64,000 nt of DNA from Roseibium sediminis (GTDB lineage: Bacteria; Pseudomonadota; Alphaproteobacteria; Rhizobiales; Stappiaceae). Below, in pieces: positions 29,384 to 39,548 of this stretch. The DNA lies in contig NZ_VXDB01000003.1 of NCBI RefSeq assembly GCF_008711325.1, positions 248,001-312,000 on the forward strand, in the 5' to 3' direction. The notes beneath the pieces were generated by a model. The model saw only the letters and a program-made list of their open reading frames with translations, was not told the DNA's origin and did not search any database. The position numbers and the translations under genes are program-made. The stretch's first letter is position 1; the number at the start of each line of letters is the position of its first letter.

Positions 29384-29470
29384 GCATTTGTTCCGATTTA
29401 CGTGTCGGACGCGGACATTGCCGACACTTGTGCTGGCAAATTGACCGCAATCTGAGTGGTTCTGCTTACC

Positions 29471-30802
29471 TTATATGGCGGGATCGTCCGTTTCGTCCAC
29501 CATGTTGCCCCTTTCTATTGCCGAGCGCGGCCATGTGACCCGCACATGAGCCCCTCTTTCGGGGCTTGGGCGGTTCTGCAGGGAAACCTTGGCTCCGGTC
29601 CGTTCCAGAAGGGTCTTGGCAATGAAGAACCCCAGGCCGAGGCCCCCGGAATGGCTTTGCGACTGTTTGCCGCCCCGGTTGGAAATATAGGGGTCTCCAA
29701 TCTTGGCCAGCACCTCCGGGGAAAAGCCTGGTCCATCGTCCATGATCGAAATGGCAACGTTCTTTTCATCCCAAACTGCGCTGACGGTGACTGTTTCGCG
29801 GGCAAAGTCGGCCGCGTTTTCAACGATGTTGCCAAGTCCGTATCGAATGGCCGTGTTCCGCGAGCCCACGGGTTCCGGACCGTCCCCGGATGTATGGACG
29901 GCAATTGTCACGTCCGGACCGCGATGGGGATCGATGACTTCCTCGATCAACTGCGAAACGGGCATGCGCTGATAGGTGTGGTCCTGATCGCTGGAAAGGG
30001 AAGTCAATTGCCTGAGAATGCTTCGGCAGCGTTCGGCCTGCGAGTAAATGAGGGCAACATCTTCACCGCGTGGGTCATCCTGCTCGAACTCGTCGGTCAG
30101 TTCCTTGGCCGCCAGATAGATGGTGGCAAGGGGAGTTCCCAGTTCATGCGCTGCGGCCGTAGCGAGGCCGTCAAGCGCATTGAGGTGCTGCTCACGGGCA
30201 AGCACCAGTTCGGTCGCCGCCAGGGCATCGGCGAGCTGTCTGCCTTCTTCGGCAACCCGGAAGGCATAGGCCGCCATGAAGCCGAGCGAGGACACCAGCG
30301 CGATCCAGACGCCAACGGAATAGACCGGATGGAGGTGGTATTCCGTGCCTTCTGGCCATGGGAGTGGCAAATGGTACATGGCCAGAAAGCTGGCGGATAT
30401 TGTTGCCAATATCCCCAAAGCGACCGTCTTTTGCGCAGACAGAGCGGTCGCCGAAACCATGACAGGTGCCAAAAGCAGAAACGCAAAGGGGTTGCCAAGG
30501 CCGCCGGTGAGAAACAGCAGTCCGCTCATCTGGATGATGTCATAGGCCAGCTGCAGCGAGGCCGCTCTCTCCGACAGGCGCAGAGCCGACGGATAGCGTA
30601 TTTTCAGGATGACATTCAGCCAGGCAGAAAGGGCGACGAGCGAAAATGTCAGCCCGACGGGAAGCGGATACCCCAGCCCGATATTGACGACAAGCAGGGC
30701 GGAGGTCTGGCCGGCAACGGCAAGCCAGCGCAGGCGGACCAGCGTGTCCAGTTTCAACCGGCGACTGGCGAGATAGGCATTTGGCAGTGTTCTTTGCAAC
30801 AT
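29471..30802 (-). CDS. actS: Redox sensor histidine kinase ActS/RegB
   Basis: A 443-residue membrane kinase with about six N-terminal hydrophobic helices. The quinone-binding heptapeptide GGLGNPF (100-106), described in RegB, is intact. The H-box 'AAAHELGTPLATI' holds the phosphorylated H219. The redox-active Cys of RegB is present as C259 in 'AERCRSIL'. The ATPase domain has the N box 'NIVENAADFA' and 'DDGPGFSPEVL'. All known RegB sensing elements are therefore present. It is divergent from secB. No senC-type gene is adjacent. Confidence 0.96.
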   Translation of the reverse strand: MLQRTLPNAYLASRRLKLDTLVRLRWLAVAGQTSALLVVNIGLGYPLPVGLTFSLVALSAWLNVILKIRYPSALRLSERAASLQLAYDIIQMSGLLFLTGGLGNPFAFLLLAPVMVSATALSAQKTVALGILATISASFLAMYHLPLPWPEGTEYHLHPVYSVGVWIALVSSLGFMAAYAFRVAEEGRQLADALAATELVLAREQHLNALDGLATAAAHELGTPLATIYLAAKELTDEFEQDDPRGEDVALIYSQAERCRSILRQLTSLSSDQDHTYQRMPVSQLIEEVIDPHRGPDVTIAVHTSGDGPEPVGSRNTAIRYGLGNIVENAADFARETVTVSAVWDEKNVAISIMDDGPGFSPEVLAKIGDPYISNRGGKQSQSHSGGLGLGFFIAKTLLERTGAKVSLQNRPSPERGAHVRVTWPRSAIERGNMVDETDDPAI

Positions 30803-30980
30803 ATCGGTAGTTTTGGACCCCTATGAAACCGCTGGCAAGGCAGATTGTCTTGTACAAGTTGCCACTTAATGCTAGCCACCTCGTCACATCAGGTTGTGCG
30901 GTGTCAGCGGGCCGCCGACTTGGGGCGCTCGAAACAAGCCCGATCGCCCGACATGGGACCGCGAAACGAAATGGGACACG

Positions 30981-31475
30981 ATGACTGACACGAATGACAG
31001 TGGCGCAACGGCGCAGGCAGGCGGCGAAACCGCAGCACCGGGAATGCACATCCTTGGCCAGTACATCAAGGATCTGTCTTTTGAAAACCCGAACGCTCCG
31101 CGCTCCCTGCAACAGGGTGAGCAGCCGAAGCTGGATATCAACGTCAATGTCGGTGCCCAGCAGCTCGGAGAAGGCCAGTTCGAGGTTACTCTGACGCTGA
31201 ATGCAAAGGCCCAGCGCCCGGACATGGTGATGTTCAATGTGGAGCTGGTTTATGCTGGCCTCTTCCGCATCACTGGCGTGCCGAACGAGCACATGCATCC
31301 GTTCGTCATGATCGAATGCCCGCGGATGATCTTCCCGTTCGCCCGCAACATTCTCGCGGAAGCAACGCGCAATGGTGGGTTCCCGCCGCTGCTGCTCGAT
31401 CCGATCGATTTCGCTCAGCTCTATCGCCAGAACATGGCGCAGCAGGCAGCCGCCGCAGAGCAGAAGCCGAACTAA
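30981..31475 (+). CDS. secB: Protein-export chaperone SecB
   Basis: A 164-residue chaperone that keeps precursors unfolded and delivers them to SecA. The core 'YIKDLSFENPNAP', 'VELVYAGLF', and 'MIECPRMIFPFARNILAE' is highly characteristic. The frame is open from 30894, but the ATG at 30981 (MTDTNDSG) gives the usual short acidic N terminus. It is divergent from actS with a 178-base spacer, and a terminator follows. Confidence 0.98.
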   Translation: MTDTNDSGATAQAGGETAAPGMHILGQYIKDLSFENPNAPRSLQQGEQPKLDINVNVGAQQLGEGQFEVTLTLNAKAQRPDMVMFNVELVYAGLFRITGVPNEHMHPFVMIECPRMIFPFARNILAEATRNGGFPPLLLDPIDFAQLYRQNMAQQAAAAEQKPN

Positions 31476-31498
31476 GCTTTCCGGCTATTCGTACAGAA

Positions 31499-31528
31499 GG
31501 GCTGCAAACCACTCGTTTGCGGCCCTTT
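31499..31528 (+). terminator. Intrinsic terminator of secB
   Basis: An eleven-pair stem (GGGCTGCAAAC with GTTTGCGGCCC, one G-T pair) with a five-base loop is followed by TTTCTTG. It starts 23 bases after the secB stop. Confidence 0.8.
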
Positions 31529-31643
31529 CTTGTTTCCGATCACGAACCCGTCAAAAAATGTGTCCGCACCAAAGCGGAGACAGACTTGTTTCGGATCGAA
31601 AGCGACTGCAAGTGTCCATGCGTAACTTACGGAGGACACTCGT

Positions 31644-32063
31644 GTGAAAAAGCTATTCCTTTTCCTGACACTGATTGCAGCGCTTGCAGTTCAACCAGCC
31701 CTTGCCGAATGGGTCCGGCCCGGCGCGAGCGAAAAGGCACGTTCGGCGTCATCACAAACAGTGCGCGGATCCTTCAAGGGAGTAAATCGCCACGTTACTT
31801 CAGGCAGCGTAGTCGTGAAGGAAACCGGCGACACGATTACCGTGACATTGGGCAAGGACTTCTCTTTTGACGGTGCACCTGACCCATACGTTGCACTCGC
31901 CAACGGAACCCGCAGGCCAATCGCGCTGTTCAGCCTGCTGAAGAAAAATAGTGGTGCCCAGTCCTTCAGCATCAAAAAACCCAAGGGTTACAAGGGCGCG
32001 TCCCACGTGCTGATCTGGTGCAAACAGTATTCGGTTACCCTCGGTCAAGCCAGTCTGAGATAA
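31644..32063 (+). CDS. Small exported protein with DM13-like domain
   Basis: A 139-residue protein with a clear signal peptide (MKKLFLFLTLIAALAV, cleavage after ALA at about 21). The mature part shows 'HVTSGSVVVKETGDTI', 'LGKDFSFDGAPDPYVAL' and a C-terminal 'VLIWCKQYSVTLGQA', which I read as a DM13 domain. This small beta fold is proposed to have a redox role through a conserved Cys near the C terminus. The start is GTG at 31644, with GGAGG eight bases before it. It stands alone between the secB terminator and a convergent chemoreceptor gene. Periplasmic location is inferred. Confidence 0.75.
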   Translation: MKKLFLFLTLIAALAVQPALAEWVRPGASEKARSASSQTVRGSFKGVNRHVTSGSVVVKETGDTITVTLGKDFSFDGAPDPYVALANGTRRPIALFSLLKKNSGAQSFSIKKPKGYKGASHVLIWCKQYSVTLGQASLR

Positions 32064-32092
32064 GACGGGACGGGTTCGAGACACCGGCAGGG

Positions 32093-32121
32093 AAAAAAGG
32101 CGGCACCGTTGTGGCGCCGCC
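32093..32121 (-). terminator. Intrinsic terminator of the second chemoreceptor gene
   Basis: On the minus strand a nine-pair stem (GGCGGCGCC with GGTGCCGCC, one G-T pair) and a five-base loop are followed by six T. It lies ten bases beyond the chemoreceptor stop. Confidence 0.8.
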
Positions 32122-32131
32122 CTTTCCGGCC

Positions 32132-34318
32132 TCAGGCAGCCAGTCTTGGTCCGCCATCCTGATTTTGGTCGTCACCCTGTTGCCAGACATCTGCCGACAG
32201 GAAACTCTCGACCGCTGCCGTCAGCTCCGCTCCGACCTGGGCGAGAGTTGTCGAGGCATTCTGGACCGTCTGCGAATTTTCCTGCGTTTGCTTGATGTTT
32301 GATCTCAGCTGGTTGACGCTGTCCGACGCGTTGGAACTTCCTTCTGCTGCAATGATCATGGCGCGGCTGATTTCCCCGGTTGCAGCCCCCTGCTCCTCGA
32401 CAGCTGCCGCGATCGACGAGGTGACCTGACGAACAGAGCCGATATGCTCACTGATCAGGCGAATGGCCTCCACTGCCTGTGCGGTCGAGGTCTGGACTTC
32501 CGCCACCTGCGACGAGATTTCGTTGGTCGCATGCGCGGTCTGGTTTGAAAGCTCCTTCACCTCCGCAGCAACCACGGCAAATCCCTTGCCGGCATCTCCG
32601 GCGCGGGCCGCCTCAATGGTTGCATTGAGAGCGAGAAGATTGGTCTGCTCGGCAATCTCGCGGATCATGTTGATCACTTCTCCGATCTTGTCCGCAGCAT
32701 TGGTCAAGGCGGTCACATCTGCGTTGGTCCGATCGGCGACATTTGACGCTTCCCCGGAGATCTTCAGGGCCTGATCTGCGTGACGGCTGATTTCCTCGAT
32801 TGAAACCCGCAGTTCCTCGGCAGCCGAAGCGGAGGCCTGCACACTGTGGTCGGAGGTCTCGCTCGCCTTGATGGCGCTTTCGCTGGCCCCTGTCGCGACC
32901 TGGGTGATCTGCACCATCTGGCTCGCGATATGTGACATCTCGCTGGTTTGGGTGTTTAGCTGTTCCTGAATGGCCTGTACCTGTCTGCGGAATGTCGCCA
33001 CAACGTCATTCATCTGACGACGGGTCTCGATTGCCCGTGTCGCCCGATCTGCGGATTGGGCCTCCATGCTCGCGCGGGCGATGGCGTTTTCGCGGAACAC
33101 CTTCAACGCCTGTTCCATGTCACCAATTTCATCTTGCCGCTTGATGTCGCTGATTTCGATATCGAGCTTGCCGTCCACCAGAGCCTTGATGTTCTTGACC
33201 AGAACGCCGAGTGGATTTGTCAGCGAGCGGGCGAGCAACCAGCCGAATACGGATGCAATCAACAGGAAGGCGGCCGCGGAGCCGATCATGGTCAGGCGCA
33301 GGCTTTGCAGGGCGGAATAGGCTTCATCCGCGCTCTGCAGTGTCAGCAGCGTCCAGTGGGTTCCGCCGAACTCCAGTTGACTGGCAACCCCAACCATCTG
33401 CATGTCGCGCCAGGTCTCCATCTGGAAAAGATGGGTTCCCGAAGAAACGGCCTGAATCATCGTCTCGCGCGGCAGGCTGGCAACGAGGATATCGTTTTGC
33501 TCTGTATGGGCGGAGTCGTTGCGCAGGAAACCGTCGTCACCAAGGATCAGTGTTTCGCCGGTTTCACCAAGTCCTGTTTTGCGCGCCATGACCGCATTCA
33601 GATTGTCGATGGGCATTTGATAAACGAGAACACCTGCAAGCGTGCCATTGTCCATGACGGGCGTTGAGATGAAGCTTGCCGGAACATCATGGCTTGGTGC
33701 GTAGGGCTTGAAATCGAAGAAATGCACGGCTCCCGGTTGGCCGTCGCGAGCCGCCCTGTAAGCCTTTCCAAGGTCAGTTGCAGCCCATTGACCGTCTGCG
33801 GAAAAATTGGTGGCAAAGTCTTCTTCCTTGAACACCGTGTAAACGAGATCCCCGTTGGCGTTGAACAGGAAGATGTCATAGTAGCCCTGATCACTCAGCA
33901 ATTTGCGGAACCGCGGGTGGTGTGCCTTGTGCACCAGATCATAGCCAGAACCTGTCTGGGCAAAGTCGAGCTTGTGCTTTTCTCCCAAGGGGTTCGGATT
34001 GTTTCGGATATAGGCTGTTTTGAGTGCGTTCGTTGCATCTGACCCAAGGGTGGAAAAAGCGGCATTGAACGCCTCCAGTGCTGCCACGGTGGAAGGCAGT
34101 TCGGAGACGAACGCAAGATCTTTCTCGATTGAATTCAGATAGTCACCCAACTCGCGGGAGCGGTTCTGGGAGGCCGCATTCAGCCGTTCCTCCGTCATAC
34201 GGGTGATTTCATTTGATGCGGTCAGGTAGCTGCTCGTGCCGATACCGATGCCGACCAGAAAGACGCAGCCAAGAATGGCGGTCGGAATTTTCGCGCGAAC
34301 AGACATTCGGTTCCACAT
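32132..34318 (-). CDS. Methyl-accepting chemotaxis protein, double Cache domain
   Basis: A 728-residue chemoreceptor. Transmembrane helices lie at about 10-32 and 342-362. The large periplasmic region between them (about 35-335) looks like a double-Cache sensor ('[23 protein letters not shown]', then a second lobe with '[15 protein letters not shown]'). A HAMP domain ('[19 protein letters not shown]') and a signalling domain with tip '[19 protein letters not shown]' follow. The signalling hairpin is almost the same as that of the receptor at 25-26.7 kb, while the sensors differ. The ligand is unknown, and no che genes adjoin it. Confidence 0.96.
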   Translation of the reverse strand: MWNRMSVRAKIPTAILGCVFLVGIGIGTSSYLTASNEITRMTEERLNAASQNRSRELGDYLNSIEKDLAFVSELPSTVAALEAFNAAFSTLGSDATNALKTAYIRNNPNPLGEKHKLDFAQTGSGYDLVHKAHHPRFRKLLSDQGYYDIFLFNANGDLVYTVFKEEDFATNFSADGQWAATDLGKAYRAARDGQPGAVHFFDFKPYAPSHDVPASFISTPVMDNGTLAGVLVYQMPIDNLNAVMARKTGLGETGETLILGDDGFLRNDSAHTEQNDILVASLPRETMIQAVSSGTHLFQMETWRDMQMVGVASQLEFGGTHWTLLTLQSADEAYSALQSLRLTMIGSAAAFLLIASVFGWLLARSLTNPLGVLVKNIKALVDGKLDIEISDIKRQDEIGDMEQALKVFRENAIARASMEAQSADRATRAIETRRQMNDVVATFRRQVQAIQEQLNTQTSEMSHIASQMVQITQVATGASESAIKASETSDHSVQASASAAEELRVSIEEISRHADQALKISGEASNVADRTNADVTALTNAADKIGEVINMIREIAEQTNLLALNATIEAARAGDAGKGFAVVAAEVKELSNQTAHATNEISSQVAEVQTSTAQAVEAIRLISEHIGSVRQVTSSIAAAVEEQGAATGEISRAMIIAAEGSSNASDSVNQLRSNIKQTQENSQTVQNASTTLAQVGAELTAAVESFLSADVWQQGDDQNQDGGPRLAA

Positions 34319-34775
34319 GGCAATCTCCAGAAGTACTTGCCGCTGTGTTCAGCGGCTAAGGAAAATTTTCCAAACGAAAAGAAAATCGCCAATATTATTT
34401 GGCTATTCTCTTCAATTTTACAGTTTTGAAGTATAAATACGTCAAACCATCAAGATTTATAGTTTTAATAGTTTTTATATTTATACTTTTTATATTATTT
34501 GTTATGTGAATACATCAACACTCAAAAGTATATGAGGAGTTAATAAAACAATCACAGATAGAAAAATTGGTAATATGACGTATGGGATTTCACGCATTAG
34601 GTGCTATCTGATAGTCAGAAAAACGGAGGAAATCAGCAAAAATTTCAATAGGGTAAGGGTCGATCAGGCTGCCGACATATACTTTGGGTTATCTACGATG
34701 CATTGACGCGGCAAGGGTTGCCGAAATGAGGTCGGGTTCAGGTATCAATGGTTCGCTGAAACGAGACGTGGCGAG
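34319..34775. other. Non-coding AT-rich intergenic region
   Basis: This 457-base gap between the chemoreceptor start and the moeB stop is visibly AT-rich in its first half, with T/A runs around 34430-34510, and shows no convincing coding frame. It must hold the chemoreceptor promoter. I see no clear hairpin, repeat or RNA gene in it. Confidence 0.5.
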
Positions 34776-35579
34776 CTATTGTAATTCCAGCATCTGAGGC
34801 CAGGATCGTGGCTCGTCCCCGGACAGGGGATTTTTGGCAGAGTGTTTGTAGCGGATTATCTCCATCCGAAAGCTCTTTGCGTCAAAAAGGATCAGTCGCC
34901 CTGTCAGGCGGTCGCCGAAGCCGACGATCTCCTTGATGACTTCCATGGCCTGCATTGTTCCGATGATGCCTGTCAGGGCGCCGAGGACACCCGCTTCGGC
35001 ACAGGTTGGAAGCAGACCTGCCTTGGGCTTTTGCGGAAACAGGCATCTGTAGGTCGGATTGGGCGTGCCGTCCTCGCGGTTTTCGAAGGGGCGCAAGGTG
35101 GTGATCGAGCCATCGAATTGACCAACGGCCGCGGTCACCAAAGGTTTCTTGGCAAAGAAGCAGGCATCAGACAAAAGATAGCGCGTGTCGAAATTGTCCG
35201 ACCCGTCGACCACCAGGTCATAATTGGAAACAAGGGCCATGGCGTTATGCCCGGCGATGCGGGTCGGGTGTGGCTCGACGTGAACATTCGGATTGAGCCG
35301 GGCAATTGCTTCCGCGGCACTGGCCACCTTGGGTTCGCTCAGCTGATCCGTGCCATGGATCACCTGCCGCTGCAGGTTCGACAACGACACGGTGTCGTCG
35401 TCGACAATTCCAAGTGTTCCGACACCGGCAGCGGCAAGGTACTGCAACACTGGCGCACCCAGGCCACCTGCCCCCACAACAAGAACACGGGCCTGTTTCA
35501 GCTTTTGCTGACCAGCCCCGCCGATATCCTGCATGATGATATGGCGGGCATAGCGTTCCAGTTCGGCAGGTGACAGCAT
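34776..35579 (-). CDS. moeB: ThiF/MoeB-family adenylyltransferase
   Basis: A 267-residue E1-like enzyme that adenylates the C-terminal Gly of a sulfur carrier such as MoaD or ThiS. The ATP-binding 'VLVVGAGGLGAPVLQYLAAA' and the catalytic Asp in 'VVDGSDNFDTRYLL' are intact, as is the 'QRQVIH' Arg finger. The zinc-binding cysteines of E. coli MoeB are mostly lost: 'PTYRCLF' keeps one of CYRC, and the C-terminal CxxC is replaced by 'NPLSG'. Whether the carrier is MoaD, ThiS or both cannot be decided. It lies 39 bases downstream of hrcA. Confidence 0.88.
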   Translation of the reverse strand: MLSPAELERYARHIIMQDIGGAGQQKLKQARVLVVGAGGLGAPVLQYLAAAGVGTLGIVDDDTVSLSNLQRQVIHGTDQLSEPKVASAAEAIARLNPNVHVEPHPTRIAGHNAMALVSNYDLVVDGSDNFDTRYLLSDACFFAKKPLVTAAVGQFDGSITTLRPFENREDGTPNPTYRCLFPQKPKAGLLPTCAEAGVLGALTGIIGTMQAMEVIKEIVGFGDRLTGRLILFDAKSFRMEIIRYKHSAKNPLSGDEPRSWPQMLELQ

Positions 35580-35618
35580 CTGTATTCCGTTGGTCGTGTT
35601 GGTCTGTCAGCTCTCTTA

Positions 35619-36698
35619 TCACCCGAGGATCTTGCTGACCATGCGCGCTGTATAATCCACCATGGGAATAACGCGGGCATAGTTGAGCCGGGTTGGTCCA
35701 ATCACGCCCAGAACGCCGATGATGCGCTGATCCCGGTCCCGATAAGGCGAGACAACCAGCGAGGAACCGGACAGGGAAAACAGGTTGTTTTCCGATCCGA
35801 TGAAAATCCGAACTCCGTCGCCCTTTTCGGCAAGGCCAAGCAGCTGGATGAGATCGCGCTTGTTCTCAAGGTCATCAAAGAGAAGGCGAATGCGTTCCAG
35901 ATCCTCAACCGCGCCGACATCCGTCAAAAGGTTGGACTGACCGCGCACGATGAGGGTTCCGGCCTCTTCGCTATTGTTTCCACTCCAGACCGCAAGGCCG
36001 GCATCGATCACTTTTCGGCTGAGCTGGTCCAGTTCCGCTTCGCCAGCGGCCTTCACCTTTTCCAGCTCCGCCCGCACTTCAGGTATCGTTCGACCCTTAA
36101 GATGGGCATTCAGATAGTTTCCCGCCTCAACCAGAGCCGACGAGGGCAATCCGGCAGGAAGGTCGACCACCCGGTTTTCCACGCTGCCATCCTCACCGAC
36201 AAGAATGGCCAGCGCCCGCAGCGGTTCAATGCGGACGAATTCAATGTGTTTGAGGCGCATGTCCGACTTGTGCGTCAGAACAACACCTGCGCCGGCAGAC
36301 AGGCCGGACAGCATCTGGCTGGCTTCGGTCAGCACCTGTTCGACGGAATTTGCGCGCGTGGAGGCATGTACCTGCAGTTCGATCTGCCGCCTTTCGTCCT
36401 GTGAAAGATCCCCGATCTCCAGAAGCGAATCGATGAAGAAGCGGAGTCCGATTTCTGTTGGCAACCGCCCGGCACTGGTGTGGGGAGAATGCAGGAGCCC
36501 CATATGCTCCAGATCAGCCATCACGTTTCGGACCGATGCGGGAGACAATGAAACACCGAGACTGCGGGACACGTTTCGCGATCCCACGGGCTCCCCCGTT
36601 GTCAGGTAGCTTTCCACAATGGATCTGAAAATTTCCCGCGATCTCTTGTCGAGGTCTACAAGGCTCACCTTTGGAAACTCCGTCGGTTCAACGAACAT
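35619..36698 (-). CDS. hrcA: Heat-inducible transcription repressor HrcA
   Basis: A repressor of class I heat-shock genes (groESL, dnaK) that binds CIRCE elements. The N-terminal winged helix '[18 protein letters not shown]' and '[20 protein letters not shown]', and '[20 protein letters not shown]', are diagnostic. From the ATG at 36698 it is 359 residues. A GTG at 36668 ([13 protein letters not shown]) has GGAG nine bases before it and is a serious alternative start. The gene is divergent from rph. The usual downstream partner grpE is absent, with moeB in its place. No CIRCE inverted repeat was seen upstream. Confidence 0.95.
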   Translation of the reverse strand: MFVEPTEFPKVSLVDLDKRSREIFRSIVESYLTTGEPVGSRNVSRSLGVSLSPASVRNVMADLEHMGLLHSPHTSAGRLPTEIGLRFFIDSLLEIGDLSQDERRQIELQVHASTRANSVEQVLTEASQMLSGLSAGAGVVLTHKSDMRLKHIEFVRIEPLRALAILVGEDGSVENRVVDLPAGLPSSALVEAGNYLNAHLKGRTIPEVRAELEKVKAAGEAELDQLSRKVIDAGLAVWSGNNSEEAGTLIVRGQSNLLTDVGAVEDLERIRLLFDDLENKRDLIQLLGLAEKGDGVRIFIGSENNLFSLSGSSLVVSPYRDRDQRIIGVLGVIGPTRLNYARVIPMVDYTARMVSKILG

Positions 36699-36835
36699 GC
36701 CCAAGATATAGGGACAATTTCATCCCCATGTGCAAGCGGCGCTTTACGTTGGACCTCTGGCAAGGCTACAACGCAGTCCACACGTTGGCGATTTTGCGCC
36801 TTATTCCGGACCAGCTCAACATCGGGAACCAAAAT

Positions 36836-37549
36836 ATGCGTCCTTCCAAACGCGCCAATGACGAACTCCGCGCCGTAACTCTGGAGCGCAATGTATCAAA
36901 GCATGCAGAAGGCTCCTGCCTGGTCAAGTTCGGCGACACGCATGTCCTGTGCACAGCCAGCCTTGAAGAGCGGGTTCCGCCGTGGTTGCGCGGCCAGCAG
37001 CGCGGCTGGGTCACAGCCGAATATGGCATGCTGCCGCGCGCGACCGGAGACCGCATGCGCCGTGAGGCCAGTGCCGGAAAGCAGTCGGGCCGGACCCAGG
37101 AAATCCAGCGCCTCATCGGTCGCTCCCTGCGCGCTGTTGTCGATCTGGAAGCGCTGGGCGAGTGCCAGATCACCGTTGACTGTGATGTCATTCAGGCTGA
37201 TGGCGGAACGCGTACGGCTGCAATCACCGGCGCTTGGGTAGCCCTTCGAGACTGCATCGAGTGGATGAAGGCGCGCGACATGGTGAAAAAGCCGGTCCTC
37301 AAGGATCATATCGCGGCAATTTCCTGTGGTATCCATGAGGGTACCCCTGTTCTCGACCTCGACTATGCAGAAGACAGCACCGCAGAGACTGACGCGAATT
37401 TTGTCATGACCGGGTCGGGCGGTATCGTCGAAATTCAGGGAACAGCCGAAGGGGCGCCGTTCTCCGAAGAAGAGTTTGCGCAACTGATGGCTCTTGCCAA
37501 ACAGGGCATTGGTCGTCTCGTCGATCTTCAGAAAATGTCGATCCTCTGA
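36836..37549 (+). CDS. rph: Ribonuclease PH
   Basis: A 237-residue phosphorolytic 3'-5' exoribonuclease that trims tRNA precursors. '[19 protein letters not shown]' is the standard N terminus. '[16 protein letters not shown]', '[14 protein letters not shown]' and '[15 protein letters not shown]' are the conserved phosphate- and RNA-binding regions. The frame is open from 36671, but the ATG at 36836 fits the family. It is divergent from hrcA and is followed by rdgB, a common rhizobial order. Confidence 0.97.
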   Translation: MRPSKRANDELRAVTLERNVSKHAEGSCLVKFGDTHVLCTASLEERVPPWLRGQQRGWVTAEYGMLPRATGDRMRREASAGKQSGRTQEIQRLIGRSLRAVVDLEALGECQITVDCDVIQADGGTRTAAITGAWVALRDCIEWMKARDMVKKPVLKDHIAAISCGIHEGTPVLDLDYAEDSTAETDANFVMTGSGGIVEIQGTAEGAPFSEEEFAQLMALAKQGIGRLVDLQKMSIL

Positions 37550-37572
37550 GGCAGACAGGGACAAAAACGCAG

Positions 37573-38211
37573 ATGAGCCATCGCAAACTTGAACCGGGGC
37601 GCCTTGTCGTTGCCAGCCACAACAAGGGCAAGATCCGCGAGATCAACGAGCTTCTTGCGCCTTTCGGCTTCGATGTCGTTTCCGCAGGCGATCTCGATTT
37701 GCCCGAACCGGAAGAAACCGGCACGACATTCGAGGCCAATGCCGAGCTGAAGGCGCGTGCAGCGGCCGAAGCTTCGGGTCTGCCGTCCCTTGCCGATGAC
37801 AGCGGATTTTGCGTAGCAGCCCTTGGAGGCGACCCCGGCATCTATTCTGCGCGCTGGGCAGGTCCGGACAAGGACTTTGCCATGGCGATGCGGAACGTCG
37901 AGGAAAAACTGCAGGAAAAGGGCGCTGTTTCGGCCGACCAGCGGCGCGGTTCTTTTGTGGCGGTCCTGGCTCTGGTGTGGCCGGATGGTCATCTGGAGCA
38001 GTTCCGCGGCGAGGTGGAAGGCGAGGTTGTCTGGCCACCGTGCGGGGAAAAGGGCTTCGGCTACGATCCGATTTTCCGCCCCGATGGACATGAGCGGACA
38101 TTTGGCGAAATGACGAGTGAGGAAAAGCACGGCTGGTCTCGGACCGAACCTGCCCTGTCCCACCGCGCCCGCGCTTTCCAGATGTTCGCACGCGCCTGTC
38201 TGGAGGGATGA
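37573..38211 (+). CDS. rdgB: Non-canonical purine NTP pyrophosphatase (RdgB/HAM1)
   Basis: A 212-residue enzyme that hydrolyses dITP, XTP and similar damaged nucleotides to monophosphates, keeping them out of DNA and RNA. '[13 protein letters not shown]' near the N terminus, '[18 protein letters not shown]', '[14 protein letters not shown]' and '[13 protein letters not shown]' are all canonical. Its stop overlaps the hemW start by four bases. Confidence 0.97.
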   Translation: MSHRKLEPGRLVVASHNKGKIREINELLAPFGFDVVSAGDLDLPEPEETGTTFEANAELKARAAAEASGLPSLADDSGFCVAALGGDPGIYSARWAGPDKDFAMAMRNVEEKLQEKGAVSADQRRGSFVAVLALVWPDGHLEQFRGEVEGEVVWPPCGEKGFGYDPIFRPDGHERTFGEMTSEEKHGWSRTEPALSHRARAFQMFARACLEG

Positions 38212-39380
38212 TGGCAGCCGGGGGCAAGGCATCGCCGGAAGGCGGGTTCGGGATCTACGTCCACTGGCCGTTTTGCGCGGCCAAGTGCCCCTATTGCGAT
38301 TTCAATTCCCATGTCCGCCATCAGGCGATCGATCAGGAGCGCTATGCGGCGGCCTTCGAGGTCGAGCTGGCTCATTTTGCCGAACAGACCAAAGGCAACA
38401 GGGTCCAATCGATCTTCTTTGGCGGCGGCACACCGTCGCTCATGAAGCCACAAACAGTGGAACGCATTCTGGACCGGATTTCATCCCTGTGGAGCATTGA
38501 CGATCAGGCTGAAATCTCGCTGGAGGCAAATCCGTCGAGTGTCGAAGCCGAGCGCTTTCGCGGCTACCGGGCTGCCGGAGTCAATCGGGTGTCTCTGGGG
38601 GTTCAGTCGCTGCATGATCGCGACCTGAAGCTGCTTGGTCGTTTGCATGACGTGGAAACGGCCCTCAGGGCGATCGAGACGGCCCGCCAGACCTTCCCGC
38701 GTCTTTCATTCGATCTGATCTATGCCCGCCCTGACCAGTCGCTGGACGACTGGCGCGAAGAACTCACCCGCGCGCTGGATCTGGCGGCGGATCATCTGTC
38801 GCTTTACCAGCTGACCATCGAGCAGGGCACCCCATTCTACACGCTCTTTCATGCGGGCAAGCTTACGTTGCCGGAGCCCGAACTCGGGGCAGAATTCTAT
38901 GCTTTGACACAGGATATCACATCAGCGCGGGGACTTCCCGCCTATGAGGTATCCAACCATGCGGCTCCCGGAGCCGAATGCCGCCACAATCTGGTCTATT
39001 GGCGCTATGGGGACTATGTCGGGGTTGGTCCCGGTGCGCATGGCCGTATTTCCGTTGGAGCCAGCAAACGGGCAACCGCCATTGAGCGGCATCCTGAAAC
39101 TTGGCTCGAAAATGTTGAGGCCCACGGTCATGGTGCCGTTGAGGACGTTCCCTTGAGCGAAGAGGAACAAGGCGATGAATTCCTGCTCATGGGATTGCGT
39201 CTGACGGAAGGCATTGACCTGGCTCGCTATGAGCGTTTGTCTCATCGCAAGATCGAACCGGTGAGATTGACTGCACTTCTGGAACACGGAATGGTGGAAC
39301 AGCTGGGGGAAAACCGAATTCGCGCAACGCGAGACGGTTTTGTGGTTCTGGACGCTGTGGTTGCTGATCTTGCTGCGTAA
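38208..39380 (+). CDS. hemW: HemW, radical-SAM heme chaperone
   Basis: A 390-residue radical-SAM protein. The cluster cysteines are C23, C27 and C30 in '[19 protein letters not shown]'. '[10 protein letters not shown]' and '[18 protein letters not shown]' are typical. True HemN needs a longer N terminus with additional motifs, so this is HemW (formerly 'oxygen-independent coproporphyrinogen oxidase-like'), thought to insert heme into respiratory proteins. It overlaps rdgB and has two adjacent ATG codons at its start. Confidence 0.95.
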   Translation: MMAAGGKASPEGGFGIYVHWPFCAAKCPYCDFNSHVRHQAIDQERYAAAFEVELAHFAEQTKGNRVQSIFFGGGTPSLMKPQTVERILDRISSLWSIDDQAEISLEANPSSVEAERFRGYRAAGVNRVSLGVQSLHDRDLKLLGRLHDVETALRAIETARQTFPRLSFDLIYARPDQSLDDWREELTRALDLAADHLSLYQLTIEQGTPFYTLFHAGKLTLPEPELGAEFYALTQDITSARGLPAYEVSNHAAPGAECRHNLVYWRYGDYVGVGPGAHGRISVGASKRATAIERHPETWLENVEAHGHGAVEDVPLSEEEQGDEFLLMGLRLTEGIDLARYERLSHRKIEPVRLTALLEHGMVEQLGENRIRATRDGFVVLDAVVADLAA

Positions 39381-39537
39381 ATGACGTTAGCGGATATTGT
39401 CTCTTTCTTTACCTCATTGATTTATATGTAAAAACCAGATTGCTCAAAATACGGGGCAACTGTCGTAAGAAGTTTGCAGTAACTGTCGATCACTGGTGGC
39501 AAAATTACAATCTGTGCCGCTTTGTCAATTAGCAGTA

Positions 39538-39548
39538 TTGCAGTGCAA
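39538..39548. promoter_or_regulatory. TGCA palindrome upstream of phaZ, candidate PhaR-type operator
   Basis: TTGCAGTGCAA is a perfect palindrome about 100 bases before the phaZ start. A second TGCA-rich segment, GGTGCAATGCAAAA, lies at 39569-39582. TGC/GCA repeats are the kind of site bound by PhaR, the PHB-granule-associated repressor of alphaproteobacteria. Assignment rests on resemblance and on the neighbouring gene. Confidence 0.4.

Noticed and set aside
34319..34775. Small coding gene or RNA in the large intergenic gap
   Set aside because: No frame with a ribosome site and coding-like composition, and no convincing structured element, could be seen.
36699..36835. CIRCE element or heat-shock sigma promoter before hrcA
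   Set aside because: No TTAGCACTC/GAGTGCTAA repeat is present. A CTTG and CCTATAT pair exists, but the spacing is too long for the alphaproteobacterial RpoH consensus.
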